A DNA stretch of 33,918 nt from Phycisphaerales bacterium (lineage in GTDB: Bacteria > Planctomycetota > Phycisphaerae > SM23-33): assembly GCA_018645065.1 (NCBI GenBank), contig JABGPF010000020.1:1-33918 (forward strand), given 5' to 3'. Made by a program: the position numbers and the translations under genes. The notes beneath the pieces were generated by a model. The model saw only the letters and a program-made list of their open reading frames with translations, was not told where the DNA came from and made no database searches. This document shows positions 17,901-26,517 of the stretch, piece after piece. The first letter of the stretch is position 1. Each line of letters starts with the position of its first letter.

Positions 17901-18106
17901 ACAGCGCCAACGCCTGGGGCCTGAAGGACATGCACGGAAACGTGGCCGAGTGGACCTGCTCGACGTTCAGCGGTGAGACTAAAGTCGTCCGCGGCGGATC
18001 GTGGCATGATCGGGCTAAGCGCGGGACCTCGTCGTATCGCCTGCCTTACCCGACGCACCAGAAAGTATATAATGTTGGTTTCCGCGTAATCTGCGAAGCG
18101 AAATAA
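14936..18106 (+). CDS. Exported dihaem protein: HZS-alpha-like middle domain plus FGE-fold domain (copy 1)
   Basis: A 1056-residue exported protein. A signal peptide (to about residue 36, ATA|AR) is followed by a Lys/Pro-rich linker. A propeller-like region (about 125-460) contains repeated PDG/FDG turns and SSYDPCYLPDGN. A region from about 467 to 600 resembles the hydrazine synthase alpha-subunit middle domain of anammox bacteria and ends in the haem motif C586-VG-C589-H590. A second haem motif is C636-GG-C639-H640. From about 815 to the end lies an FGE/SUMF1 fold (LIPAGEFVMGD, WACRAGT, GLKDMHGNVAEW, RGGSW). Where active FGEs have two copper-binding cysteines it has Asp1025 and Gly1030, so formylglycine formation is unlikely. 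AAGGA at 14923-14927 supports the start. Role unknown; an extracytoplasmic redox or binding function is inferred. Confidence 0.88.
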   Translation: MSIKYFSSLKRNMSVLSFLLVAGLLAAMLVSPATAARKAKTAKPKVAKPKRKAKRKPKAPLPPGGPDITVESLERAIVDLSKTYPKKYAKGPSYMARLTKLKATPDAAKLQALAYEALLANPVLDFDKLLLIKRASGNKFLVNNWLSNTALRTTGHTNEIAILSPISPEGKLTTIYTPEKGAYVGDLDLHFDGTKMLFSMPKDGKHWQIFEIGADGKNLRQVTPADHSDVSSYDPCYLPDGNIMYTSTANMQGVPCIGGKSHVANMALYNPTTKKTRMLCFEQDHDWCPTLMPNGRVMYLRWEYTDTAHYFTRVMMSMNPDGTNQVAYYGSNSYWPNSLFFARPVPGTATKFVGIVGGHHGIAREGEMVIFDTAKGTHEADGVVQRISDYGKPVKPVIADRLVDRSWPRFIHPLPLDENYYFASRPIKRGSKEWGIFLVDVWDNMLLIKTIPGSALVEPLPLRPTKAPPVVPSKLNPDMKDAILYVQSVYNGPGLKGVPKGTVKKMRVFTYTYGYRGVGGHTCFGTESGWDAKRILGTVPVEADGSAMFHVPANTPISLQPLDENGASLQLMRSWLTAMPGEALSCVGCHETSKEAPSPTRTLAGLKAPAKITPWNGPARGFGYRREVQPVIEKYCGGCHDGSKKTAPNFMARRGGYDTLQLYVRRPGPESDYHMFRPMEYHSTTSELMQMLVKGHNNVKIPATDMNRLRTWIDLNIPYHASWTESRGEKKVTAISKRYRELQKQYAYVDVDPEFVGGPIPTGIKPVMPAKLALPTITVPTVTGWPFDAKAAAVKQAGAGAKTTQTIELAKGVTMDMSLIPAGEFVMGDASGDADERNVAAVKIAKPFWMGTCEVTNAQYAAFNAEHDSRYIDSAGKDQSSPGFPANQPNQPVIRISWAEANAFCAWLSKKSGKKISLPSEAQWEWACRAGTNTAMSFGAVDSDYSKFANFADATAAKSLGTGRGRLTPFITDKTFNDGQRIVCNVAQYSANAWGLKDMHGNVAEWTCSTFSGETKVVRGGSWHDRAKRGTSSYRLPYPTHQKVYNVGFRVICEAK

Positions 18107-18125
18107 CCTGACATAAATACAATAA

Positions 18126-18170
18126 ACAAAGGCCTCTTACGTTTGTACACTACTGCGTAGAGGCCTTTGT
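18126..18170 (+). terminator. Hairpin between the tandem paralogues (terminator or attenuator)
   Basis: ACAAAGGCCTCT (18126-18137) pairs perfectly with its complement (18159-18170), extended by TACG/CGTA inside. The right arm ends TTTGTTG and continues into TGCATATATT, which is a weak U tract. It could reduce, rather than abolish, read-through from copy 1 into copy 2, or protect the 3' end of the copy 1 message. Confidence 0.55.
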
Positions 18171-18239
18171 TGCATATATTGGCCTCAAGCTACATCAGCA
18201 AGATAATTAATCGAATCGATAGAAGTAAGGAACCCCAGA

Positions 18240-21200
18240 ATGAGTATTAAGCGTTTTTCGATGTGTAAATCGGCGTTGCTGGCGACCTTGACGATAGGCT
18301 TGCTGGTTATGTCGGCTCCGACGGCGAAAGCAGCAAACGCCAAAAAGCTGGTCAAGCTTGGCCCCTGGTACACCAGCGTGGAAATCAAGTGCAGCCTTAA
18401 GAAGGCCGAGTTCGCCGAGAGAAACGTAGATCTGAAAGCCAAAACCGCTGGCGGCAAGGCCCTCTGGACAGCGATCCCCAAATTCAAGGACGGAGCAACG
18501 CTTAGGCTTGGAATGTCCGGCGCCAGTTCGAAATATTTCTACCGCACGATAACCGCAAAAGCTGACATCACGGTAACAGGCGGTTTCGGTAGTGACGACG
18601 GTTGCGCCATCTGGTTGAACGGTAAGCAGGTTTTCCTGCACGAACGCGTGGTGGGCGCCGATTCAAAGCCCGTAAAGCTCGCGTTGAAGAAGGGCGAGAA
18701 CCAACTGCTGATCAAAGTTCACAATAGTGGCGGAGGTTCGAGCGTCTACTTCCGCTGCCATGAAATCACCAAGGCCAGCCGTCCTCGACGCAATAATCGA
18801 TCGAGTGCACCCAGGCACAGCGGACCGGACGTTACAGTCGAATCGCTCGAACGGGCAATCGCAGACCTGTCCAAAAACTACCCCAAGAAATACGCCAAGG
18901 GCGCCGCGTTCATGGCCCGCCTGAACAAGCTCAAAGAAACACCCGACGAAGCAAAGCTCAAAGCCCTGGCATACGAAGCACTGCTCGCCAACCCGATCCT
19001 CGACTTCGATAAGCTCCTGCTAATCAAGCGGTCATCGAAGAACAAGTTCCTGGTTAACAACTGGCTCAGCAACACCGCACTGCCGAAAACCGGACACACC
19101 AACGAGATCGCCTATCTTTCGCCGATCAGCCCCGAAGGCAAAATTACCTCGGTCTACAAACCCGAAAAGGGCGAATATGTCGGCGATGTCGATCTGCATT
19201 TTGACGGCACGAAAATGCTCTTTTCCATGCCGAAAGATGGAAAAGACTGGCAGATATTTGAAGTCGGCGCCGACGGTAAGAATCTCAAACAGGTCACGCC
19301 TTCGGATCACACAGACGTAAGCAGCTACGATCCGTGCTACCTGCCGGACGGCAACGTAATGTACACATCGACTGCAAACATGCAGGGCGTTCCCTGCATC
19401 GGCGGCGGGTCACACGTAGCCAACATGTCGCTGTACAACCCGACTACCAAGAAAACGCGAATGCTCGCCTTCGAGCAGGACCACGACTGGTGCCCGACGC
19501 TCATGCCCAACGGACGCATAATGTACCTCCGCTGGGAATACCCCGATACCGCACACTACTTCACGCGTATCATGATGACGATGAACCCCGATGGAACCAA
19601 CCAGTTGAGCTACTACGGCAGCAATTCGTACTGGCCTAACTCGCTGTTCTTCGCTCGTCCGATCCCGGGCAGCTCGTCGAAATTTGTCGGTATCGTCGGC
19701 GGCCACCACGGTCTGCCGCGCATGGGCGAAATGATCGTCTTCGATACGTCCAAAGGCACCCACGAGGCCGATGGCGTCGTGCAACGAATCTCCAACTACG
19801 GTAAACCCGTCGAGCCGATCATCCGCGACGGACTGGTCAACGGAAGCTGGCCGCTGTTCATCCACCCGTTCCCGCTGGACGAAAAATACTACTTCGCCTC
19901 ACGCCCGATCACTCGCGGCAGCAAGGACTGGGGCATCTTCCTGGTCGACGTATGGGACAACATGCTGCTGATCAAAACCCTGCCCGGTGAATCGCTGTGC
20001 GAGCCGGTACCGTTCCGCGCAACCAAAATGCCGCCGGCGATCCCCAGCAAACTTAACCCCGATATGAAAGACGCCGTGCTGTACGTCCAGAGCGTCTACA
20101 ACGGACCTGGCCTCAAAGGCGTACCCAAGGGCACCGTCAAGAAAATGCGCGTGTTCACCTATACGTACGGCTATCGCGGCATGGGCGGACACTCACAGTT
20201 CGGTATCGAAAGCGGCTGGGACGCCAAGCGAATACTCGGCACGGTTCCCGTCGAGGCCGACGGTTCGGCGATGTTCCGCGTACCGGCAAACACGCCGATC
20301 TCGCTGCAGCCGCTGGACGAAAACGGAGCCGCACTGCAGTTGATGCAGAGCTGGCTGACCGCAATGCCCGGCGAGGCACTATCGTGCGTAGGCTGCCATG
20401 AAGCCTCACGCGAGGCGCCGTCGCCCGTGATAACAATGGCCGGCCGCAAACCTCCCAAAAACATCACACCCTGGAACGGACCGGCCCGCGGTTTCGGCTT
20501 CCGTCGCGAAGTTCAGCCCGTACTCGATAAGTACTGCGTTGGCTGTCACGATGGCAAAACCAAGGGCGCCGCAGACTTCGCCACGCGGAGCAGCAAGTTC
20601 TCCGAAGGCTACAAGTTCTTGCAACTTTACGTCCGCCGCCCAGGTCCCGAGAGCGACTACCACCTGTTCCAGCCGATGGAATATCACTCATCGACCAGCG
20701 AGTTGGTGCAGATGCTCCGCAAGGGCCACAATAACGTTAAACTGCCCGTCGCGGCGATGAACCGCCTTCAGACGTGGCACGATCTGAACATCCCGTACCA
20801 CGCATCCTGGACGGAAATACGCGGTACGAAAAGGGTTGAAAATATCGCCAAACGTTATCGCGCACTGGCCAAACAGTACGCCTACATAGACGCCGATCCT
20901 GAGTTCGTCGGCGACCCGGCGCCCGAGGGCATCAAGCCGATCATGCCCGCCAAGCTAGAACTACCGAAGATCACCGTCCCGAAAGTAACCGGGTGGCCCT
21001 TCGATACAGCCACCGCCACGGCCAAGCAAACCGCCGCCGGCAGCGAGACCACCAAGAGCATCGAACTGGCTGAAGGCGTGATGATGGAGTTGAAACTTAT
21101 CCCCGCTGGCGAGTTCGTAATGGGCGACGCCACAGGCGACATCGACGAGCGCAATGTCGCGGCGGTTAAAATCGCCAAGCCGTTCTGGATCGGAACGCTT

Positions 21201-21854
21201 GAAGTAACCAACGCACAGTACGCCGCGTTCAACCCCAAGCACGATTCGCGTTACATTGACAAGGCCGGTAAGGACCACGGCGACGCGGGTCTCCCGGCCA
21301 ACAGGCCCACTCAACCCGTTATCCGCATAAGCTGGGCTGAGGCCAACGAGTTCTGCGCATGGTTGAGTAAGAAGAGCGGTCAGAAGGTCGAACTGCCGAC
21401 CGAAGCGCAGTGGGAATGGGCCTGCCGCGCAGGTACAAACACCGCCATGTCGTTCGGCGCCGTCGATAGCGACTTCGGTAAGTTCGCCAACTTCGCTGAC
21501 GCATCGGCAGCCAAACGCCAGGGTCTGGGCGGCGGAAACATCACGCCGTTCGTCGCCAATAAGACATTCACCGACGGCCAGATCATCGTCGGCGAAGTAG
21601 GTAAGTACACCCCCAACGCATGGGGTCTGAAGGACATGCACGGTAACGTAGCCGAGTGGACGCGTTCGGCGTTCAAGGCGTATCCGTACAAGGACGACGC
21701 ACGCAACGCGGCCGATGCCAAGGGCACAAAAACGGTTCGCGGCGGATCGTGGCATGACCGTCCCAAGCGTTCGACATCATCGTACCGCCTGCCTTTCCAG
21801 GCCCACCAGAAGGTCTACAACGTAGGCTTCCGTGTAATCATCGAGGCGAAATAA
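18240..21854 (+). CDS. Exported dihaem protein: added beta-sandwich, HZS-alpha-like and FGE-fold domains (copy 2)
   Basis: A 1204-residue paralogue of the preceding gene; from GPDVTVESLERAI onward the two align along their whole length with most residues identical by eye. The leader and first codons (TAAGGA, MSIK) are also alike, showing tandem duplication. It differs by an extra domain of about 140 residues after the signal peptide (about 35-180), with DDGCAIWLNGKQVF and KKGENQLLIKVHN, typical of PA14-like or carbohydrate-binding beta-sandwiches. Haem motifs are C716-VG-C719-H720 and C766-VG-C769-H770. The FGE fold (about 948-1202) has Asp1173 and Ser1178 in place of the copper cysteines. 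Six bases separate its stop from the beta-helix gene, whose Shine-Dalgarno overlaps the stop region. Confidence 0.88.
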   Translation: MSIKRFSMCKSALLATLTIGLLVMSAPTAKAANAKKLVKLGPWYTSVEIKCSLKKAEFAERNVDLKAKTAGGKALWTAIPKFKDGATLRLGMSGASSKYFYRTITAKADITVTGGFGSDDGCAIWLNGKQVFLHERVVGADSKPVKLALKKGENQLLIKVHNSGGGSSVYFRCHEITKASRPRRNNRSSAPRHSGPDVTVESLERAIADLSKNYPKKYAKGAAFMARLNKLKETPDEAKLKALAYEALLANPILDFDKLLLIKRSSKNKFLVNNWLSNTALPKTGHTNEIAYLSPISPEGKITSVYKPEKGEYVGDVDLHFDGTKMLFSMPKDGKDWQIFEVGADGKNLKQVTPSDHTDVSSYDPCYLPDGNVMYTSTANMQGVPCIGGGSHVANMSLYNPTTKKTRMLAFEQDHDWCPTLMPNGRIMYLRWEYPDTAHYFTRIMMTMNPDGTNQLSYYGSNSYWPNSLFFARPIPGSSSKFVGIVGGHHGLPRMGEMIVFDTSKGTHEADGVVQRISNYGKPVEPIIRDGLVNGSWPLFIHPFPLDEKYYFASRPITRGSKDWGIFLVDVWDNMLLIKTLPGESLCEPVPFRATKMPPAIPSKLNPDMKDAVLYVQSVYNGPGLKGVPKGTVKKMRVFTYTYGYRGMGGHSQFGIESGWDAKRILGTVPVEADGSAMFRVPANTPISLQPLDENGAALQLMQSWLTAMPGEALSCVGCHEASREAPSPVITMAGRKPPKNITPWNGPARGFGFRREVQPVLDKYCVGCHDGKTKGAADFATRSSKFSEGYKFLQLYVRRPGPESDYHLFQPMEYHSSTSELVQMLRKGHNNVKLPVAAMNRLQTWHDLNIPYHASWTEIRGTKRVENIAKRYRALAKQYAYIDADPEFVGDPAPEGIKPIMPAKLELPKITVPKVTGWPFDTATATAKQTAAGSETTKSIELAEGVMMELKLIPAGEFVMGDATGDIDERNVAAVKIAKPFWIGTLEVTNAQYAAFNPKHDSRYIDKAGKDHGDAGLPANRPTQPVIRISWAEANEFCAWLSKKSGQKVELPTEAQWEWACRAGTNTAMSFGAVDSDFGKFANFADASAAKRQGLGGGNITPFVANKTFTDGQIIVGEVGKYTPNAWGLKDMHGNVAEWTRSAFKAYPYKDDARNAADAKGTKTVRGGSWHDRPKRSTSSYRLPFQAHQKVYNVGFRVIIEAK

Positions 21855-21860
21855 GGCACT

Positions 21861-23975
21861 ATGAAAAATACAGCGGCGTACCCAAGCGTTCGATCTAATC
21901 CTGCGTTACTTTGTGCGTTGCTGTCTATCGCATTGCTGTGCCCCGCATCCCGGGCCGCGGCGACTACGATATACGTCAGTCCAAACGGTAACGATAACTG
22001 GTCCGGACGCCTCGAACAGGCAAACGCCCAGAAAACCGACGGGCCACTGGCGTCACTAGTCGCAGCCCGGGATGCTTTACGTAAACTCGACGCCGATTCG
22101 CCCAGGACGGTTATCGTAGCGGCGGGGCGGTACGAGATGAGCGAAACTCTCGTCCTGACGCCGCAGGACAGCGGGACCGAAAAATGCCCGGTAGTTTACC
22201 GGGCTGCCGACGGTGCCAAACCGGTGTTCTCAGGCGGGCGGAGAATTACAGGCTTCAAACGCGGACCAGACGGAATATGGCGCAGCAAGATATCGCCCAA
22301 GATGCGGTTTGAACAACTGTTCGTAAACGGCAAGCGTGCGACCCGTGCCAAAACGCCGAATGATTCCTGGATCTCATTCCTTGACGTGAAGGAAGCGAAA
22401 CTCAAGGCGCCCAAGGGTCGCGCCACTCACCGCCAAACAGTGAAGCTCCGCGCCGAAGACATCAAACCGCTTTTGAAGATGAAACCGGCTGAGCTTGGCG
22501 ACGTGAGCATGATGATCTTCCACAAGTGGGACAACACCCGCAGATTTGTCGGGGCAATTGACCCAGCGGCTTCGTTGATCATCACCGACGGTAAGAATAT
22601 GAAATCGTGGAACAGTTGGCGGAAAGGCACGCGGTTCCATTTGGAGAACTATATCGGCGCCCTGGACGCACCTGGAGAATGGTTCCTGGCTCGCGACGGA
22701 GTGCTGGCGTATAAACCGCTGGATCAACAGGATATGTCGATCGCTGAAGTTGTGGCGCCCGTGCTTGAAAAGTTTATCATTATCGCGGGCAAGCCAAGCG
22801 ACAAGAAATTCGTGCAACACGTGACAATCAAGGGCCTGGGCTTCCATCACGCGCAATACATAACACCGCCAGGCGGGTTCGAAGCCGCCCAAGCCGCATC
22901 GCCCATCGACGCAACAGTAATCGCAGACGGCGCCCAAAACGTATCGATCGAAGACTGCGAAATCGCGCACGTCGGAACCTATGCGGTATGGTTCCGTAAG
23001 GGATGCACGAACTCGGCGATCCGTCGAACGTTCATCCATGATATTGGCGCCGGTGGAATCCGTATCGGTGAAAACGCCATCGCGAAAAAACTCGCCGAGC
23101 GTACGAGCCGCATTACCGCAGATAACAATATCATCCATTCGCTAGGGCATGTTTTCCCCTGTGCCGTCGGCGTCTGGATCGGCCAGAGCGGTGATAACAG
23201 CGTTACTCACAACGATATCGGACGCCTGTATTACACGGGCATATCCGTTGGGTGGCGGTGGGGGTACGCCGAGTCGATCGCAAAACGCAACAAAATCAAC
23301 TTTAATCATATCCACCATATTGGGTATGGGGTGCTCAGCGATATGGGCGGGGTCTACACGCTCGGACCAAGCCAGGGCACCACGGTTAACAACAACCGCA
23401 TTCATGATGTTTGGTCATATTCCTACGGTGGGTGGGGCCTATACACAGACGAGGGCAGCACTGGGATCGAGATGGCTAATAATCTCGTCTACAACGTCAA
23501 GGACGGATCGTTCCACCAGCATTACGGGAAAGAGAACGTCATCCGAAACAATATTCTGGCGTTCAGTGAACTGTGCCAACTCCGGGCCACCCGCGTGGAA
23601 AAGCACCTGTCGTTCACGATCAAAAACAACATTATATTCTACCGCACGCCGAAGCTCCTGCACGGGCCATGGACGAAACTAAACGTAAAAATGGCCAACA
23701 ATCTCTACTTCAATTGCTCAGGCAAACCGGTAACTTTCGCCGGGATGAACCTGAAAGACTGGCAGGCGAAGGGGCATGACGCCGGCTCGATAATCGCAGA
23801 CCCGCAATTCGTGGCGCCGGACAAATTCGACTTCACGTTCAAAAAGGGCTCCTCGCAGGCCGCTGCAATCGGTTTTAAACCGTTTGACTATACAAAAGCT
23901 GGCGTATATGGAGCTTCTGACTGGGTGAAATTGGCCAAAAAACTCCCGACTCCCCCAGTAATCCCCAAAAAATAA
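21861..23975 (+). CDS. Exported right-handed parallel beta-helix protein
   Basis: A 704-residue protein with a signal peptide (hydrophobic 16-30, cleavage near SRA|AA). It opens with [14 protein letters not shown] and [15 protein letters not shown], the usual N-terminal cap of planctomycete and Bacteroidetes beta-helix enzymes. An immunoglobulin-like insert (about 115-290) follows, then beta-helix rungs rich in Asn and Gly ([54 protein letters not shown]). Relatives act on polysaccharides (the architecture is seen in GH141, GH120 and several lyase families), but I cannot assign a family or catalytic residues. It starts six bases after copy 2 of the dihaem proteins, so it is almost certainly co-transcribed and should act in the same extracytoplasmic system. 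Confidence 0.85.
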   Translation: MKNTAAYPSVRSNPALLCALLSIALLCPASRAAATTIYVSPNGNDNWSGRLEQANAQKTDGPLASLVAARDALRKLDADSPRTVIVAAGRYEMSETLVLTPQDSGTEKCPVVYRAADGAKPVFSGGRRITGFKRGPDGIWRSKISPKMRFEQLFVNGKRATRAKTPNDSWISFLDVKEAKLKAPKGRATHRQTVKLRAEDIKPLLKMKPAELGDVSMMIFHKWDNTRRFVGAIDPAASLIITDGKNMKSWNSWRKGTRFHLENYIGALDAPGEWFLARDGVLAYKPLDQQDMSIAEVVAPVLEKFIIIAGKPSDKKFVQHVTIKGLGFHHAQYITPPGGFEAAQAASPIDATVIADGAQNVSIEDCEIAHVGTYAVWFRKGCTNSAIRRTFIHDIGAGGIRIGENAIAKKLAERTSRITADNNIIHSLGHVFPCAVGVWIGQSGDNSVTHNDIGRLYYTGISVGWRWGYAESIAKRNKINFNHIHHIGYGVLSDMGGVYTLGPSQGTTVNNNRIHDVWSYSYGGWGLYTDEGSTGIEMANNLVYNVKDGSFHQHYGKENVIRNNILAFSELCQLRATRVEKHLSFTIKNNIIFYRTPKLLHGPWTKLNVKMANNLYFNCSGKPVTFAGMNLKDWQAKGHDAGSIIADPQFVAPDKFDFTFKKGSSQAAAIGFKPFDYTKAGVYGASDWVKLAKKLPTPPVIPKK

Positions 23976-24458
23976 CCCCAAACACAGTGGGGCGGGGCGG
24001 AGAATCCCCAGACCGTAAGTTAGGGCAAATAATGCGTTTTTCAGTATTGGGGTTGATATATTATCAACATTTGATAGAATAATTATGGCTGAACTGGTGG
24101 CTTTGTCACCCGTTTGGTCGACGTTCATCGCTCTTTGCCGTATGGGCTGCATCGGCTGAGGGGCCGGTAGCAGAAGTCTCCTTGCTTTTGGAGGAGCGAA
24201 AGACTTGGCCGCCCGGCGGTCTGTTTTGGGCATGTCGCAGTAATGCGCATTACCAGAACAGTCGCTGGGCGGCGCCATTTTATACACTCATTTCGCCGGA
24301 GCACAGCTACCGCACTCTGGTGGTTGGATATCAACGGACCGATCTGGAGTATGTTGCGGTAACTTTGCAATGTAATCCCGAATGGGTATCCGGTATTATC
24401 ATGCTGACGGGTCGAACATGACGATAATTATGCTGTACTGCTTTTAAGGAATACTAAC
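23976..24458 (+). other. Gene-free 483-base stretch before manA
   Basis: No convincing coding frame. It holds the candidate promoter at 24053-24080 and several GC-rich hairpins, for example CTGCATCGGC/GCCGGTAGCAG near 24147-24173 and CTCC...GGAG near 24177-24195. A 24-codon frame from an ATG at 24085 has no Shine-Dalgarno. If the promoter is real, manA has a leader of about 370 nt. I recognise no known riboswitch or small RNA in it. Confidence 0.4.
24053..24080 (+). promoter_or_regulatory. Candidate sigma-70-type promoter upstream of manA
   Basis: TTGATA (24053-24058) is followed after 16 bases by TAGAAT (24075-24080). The -35 region is part of the dyad TTGATA-TAT-TATCAA (24053-24067), and a further TTGATA follows at 24071-24076, so an operator may overlap it. 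Confidence 0.4.
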
Positions 24459-25421
24459 ATGGGTAAGCTAGAATTATACCCGTATAAATTCACTCCGATT
24501 TATATCGAGAAAATATGGGGCGGGCGGAACCTGGAAAGGCTCTTCGCTCGCCAGTTGCCTTCCGACGCGCCGATAGGTGAGAGTTGGGAGCTGGCCGATC
24601 TGGACGCAGGGACAAGCCTGGTGGCCAACGGACCGATGAGCGGCATGTCCCTGACCGACCTGACGCGCCAACTAGGCGCCGAACTTCTCGGACGAGCAAA
24701 ACCGCTGGACAATGGGCGTTTTCCGCTACTGCTGAAACTGCTCGACGCCAACGACATACTCTCGCTACAGGTCCATCCCGACGCCAAAGCCTCAGAGGAA
24801 ATACCAGGTGCTGCACTGAAAACAGAATGCTGGTACGTCCTCGACAGTCGCGACGGATACATCTACAAGGGACTGGCCCCTGATGTTAGCTCCGAACAAT
24901 TCAGGGTGGGTATCGAAAACGATACCGTTGAGAAACTCGTCAAGCGATACGACCTGGAGGCGGGGGACTTCCATTACCTACCGGCAGGCACGGTCCACGC
25001 CGTCGGACCGGGACTCGTCGTCGCCGAAGTGCAAACCCCCTCGGACACCACCTATCGAGTGACCGATTGGGGACGAGGACGTGAAATACACATAGAACGA
25101 TCCATGCAGTGTATCCATTTCAGCCCGACCAGCGACGCCTCGCCCGGAGCCGATGGAGACACGCTGCTGGTCACCGAGTTCTTCACCGTTGCACGCAGAA
25201 CCCTTAAACCCAACGATTCATACAACACGCCTAATGGCCGATGTGTCGCGATAATGATGCTCGGCGGCGATGCGGAACTGCATCACACAGGGCCTGTCGA
25301 ACCGACCACCATCGTCGCTGCGGGCGACACGATTGTCCTGCCGGCGGCTTTGACAAACGCATCGGTCCGCAGTGCAAACGGATGCTGCTTCCTGGAAATA
25401 ACGCTGCCCGATACCGAATAA
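24459..25421 (+). CDS. manA: Mannose-6-phosphate isomerase, class I
   Basis: Zn enzyme interconverting mannose 6-phosphate and fructose 6-phosphate, linking mannose use and GDP-mannose supply to glycolysis. The 320-residue product is the short bacterial form. Likely zinc ligands are Gln104 and His106 (LSLQVHPDA), Glu123 (KTECWYVL) and His180 (GTVHAVGPG); the early IWGGRNL and IGESWEL segments are also typical. The ATG has AAGGA at 24446-24450, 8 bases upstream. The pseudouridine synthase gene follows after 39 bases and is probably co-transcribed. Another sugar isomerase activity of the same cupin family is possible but less likely. Confidence 0.93.
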   Translation: MGKLELYPYKFTPIYIEKIWGGRNLERLFARQLPSDAPIGESWELADLDAGTSLVANGPMSGMSLTDLTRQLGAELLGRAKPLDNGRFPLLLKLLDANDILSLQVHPDAKASEEIPGAALKTECWYVLDSRDGYIYKGLAPDVSSEQFRVGIENDTVEKLVKRYDLEAGDFHYLPAGTVHAVGPGLVVAEVQTPSDTTYRVTDWGRGREIHIERSMQCIHFSPTSDASPGADGDTLLVTEFFTVARRTLKPNDSYNTPNGRCVAIMMLGGDAELHHTGPVEPTTIVAAGDTIVLPAALTNASVRSANGCCFLEITLPDTE

Positions 25422-25460
25422 CCTATATGAACATTGCTACAACCAGAATAAAGTGGAACA

Positions 25461-26471
25461 ATGAGTAAAGCTAAAAAAGTACGTGTACAAAAATTCCTCT
25501 CAGAACTTGGAATAGCATCCAGACGCGCCGTTGAAGAAATGGTGCTCGAAGGACGCATATCAGTAAACGGGCGAACTCGCACGAAGCTGCCCGTGCTGAT
25601 CTATCCAGGTGACGACGAAATACGCCTGGACGGACTGCTAGTAGACACCACCCCTCCGGACAAGGTTTACTACCTGCTCAATAAACCGCAAGGCACAGTC
25701 TGCACACAGCAGGACCAGGCCGGGCGCCGCAGGGCTATCGATCTGATAAAAGACGCGCCCAGAGGCGTGCATTGCGTCGGGCGACTCGATATGGACTCGA
25801 CCGGCCTGATCGTGATGACAAACGACGGAGACCTGACCCAGCATCTGACGCATCCAAAACACGGAATACCAAAAACGTACGTCGTGGAAATCGAAGGTCG
25901 ACTTGACGAGGAGCAAATGGCGAAACTCAAATCGCCAACGTATCTCGACGGCCGGAAAACTGCGGGCCTGAAAGTAAAATCGCTTCGGCGAGGATATGAT
26001 CGCAGCGTGCTGGAAATAACTCTGCGAGAAGGGCGAAACAGAGAAATCAGACGCCTGCTGGCAAGGCTCGGACACAAAGTTTACAAGCTTCGGCGCACTG
26101 CGATCGGGGCGATAACTGACCGCGGAGTGAAAGTCGGAAACTCCAGGCCACTGAAGCGATATGAGGTTGCGATCCTGTTCAAAGGCCCGTCGGAAGAGGA
26201 TATCCTGCCTGCTCCGATCGTTAGAAAACCGGGCGGTAAAAAACCGATCGCCAAACGCAGCACCCGAAAAACGACTCCTGCCAAAATTGAAACGAAAACC
26301 ACCCGTAAAACCAGCAGTCGCAAGACGCCTGTCAAACCGGGCAGCCGTCGCGGCGCAGCACGCAAAACCGGTGGGAAAGCATCATCGCCCGGACGTCCTA
26401 CTGCAAAACGAGGTGGGCGAGGGACCACTCCAGCAGGGAAAAAAAACAAACGCAGACGCGGATCAAAATAG
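25461..26471 (+). CDS. rluB: RsuA/RluB-family rRNA pseudouridine synthase with long basic tail
   Basis: Modifies uridine to pseudouridine in ribosomal RNA (RluB acts on 23S rRNA). An N-terminal S4 RNA-binding domain (about 7-65, RVQKFLSELGIASRRAVEEM) precedes the catalytic domain with YLLNKPQG and the GRLD motif holding catalytic Asp110 (VGRLDMDSTGLIVMTNDG), then GRNREIRRLL. From about residue 250 to 336 the chain is an unstructured Lys/Arg/Thr/Gly/Pro-rich tail that probably binds RNA without specificity. The choice of RluB over RsuA or RluF rests on general similarity and the tail. Only a weak GTGGA lies before the ATG. Confidence 0.9.
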   Translation: MSKAKKVRVQKFLSELGIASRRAVEEMVLEGRISVNGRTRTKLPVLIYPGDDEIRLDGLLVDTTPPDKVYYLLNKPQGTVCTQQDQAGRRRAIDLIKDAPRGVHCVGRLDMDSTGLIVMTNDGDLTQHLTHPKHGIPKTYVVEIEGRLDEEQMAKLKSPTYLDGRKTAGLKVKSLRRGYDRSVLEITLREGRNREIRRLLARLGHKVYKLRRTAIGAITDRGVKVGNSRPLKRYEVAILFKGPSEEDILPAPIVRKPGGKKPIAKRSTRKTTPAKIETKTTRKTSSRKTPVKPGSRRGAARKTGGKASSPGRPTAKRGGRGTTPAGKKNKRRRGSK

Positions 26472-26517
26472 TAACTCAAAACGCAACGTCACTTTGGACG
26501 CGGAACATCGTTCTAAA

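Noticed and set aside
23718-24287. 189-codon minus-strand frame across the end of the beta-helix gene
   Set aside because: Overlaps a well supported gene, has no Shine-Dalgarno and low-complexity content.
24182-24421. 79-codon plus-strand frame upstream of manA
   Set aside because: TTG start, no family resemblance; the region looks non-coding with hairpins.
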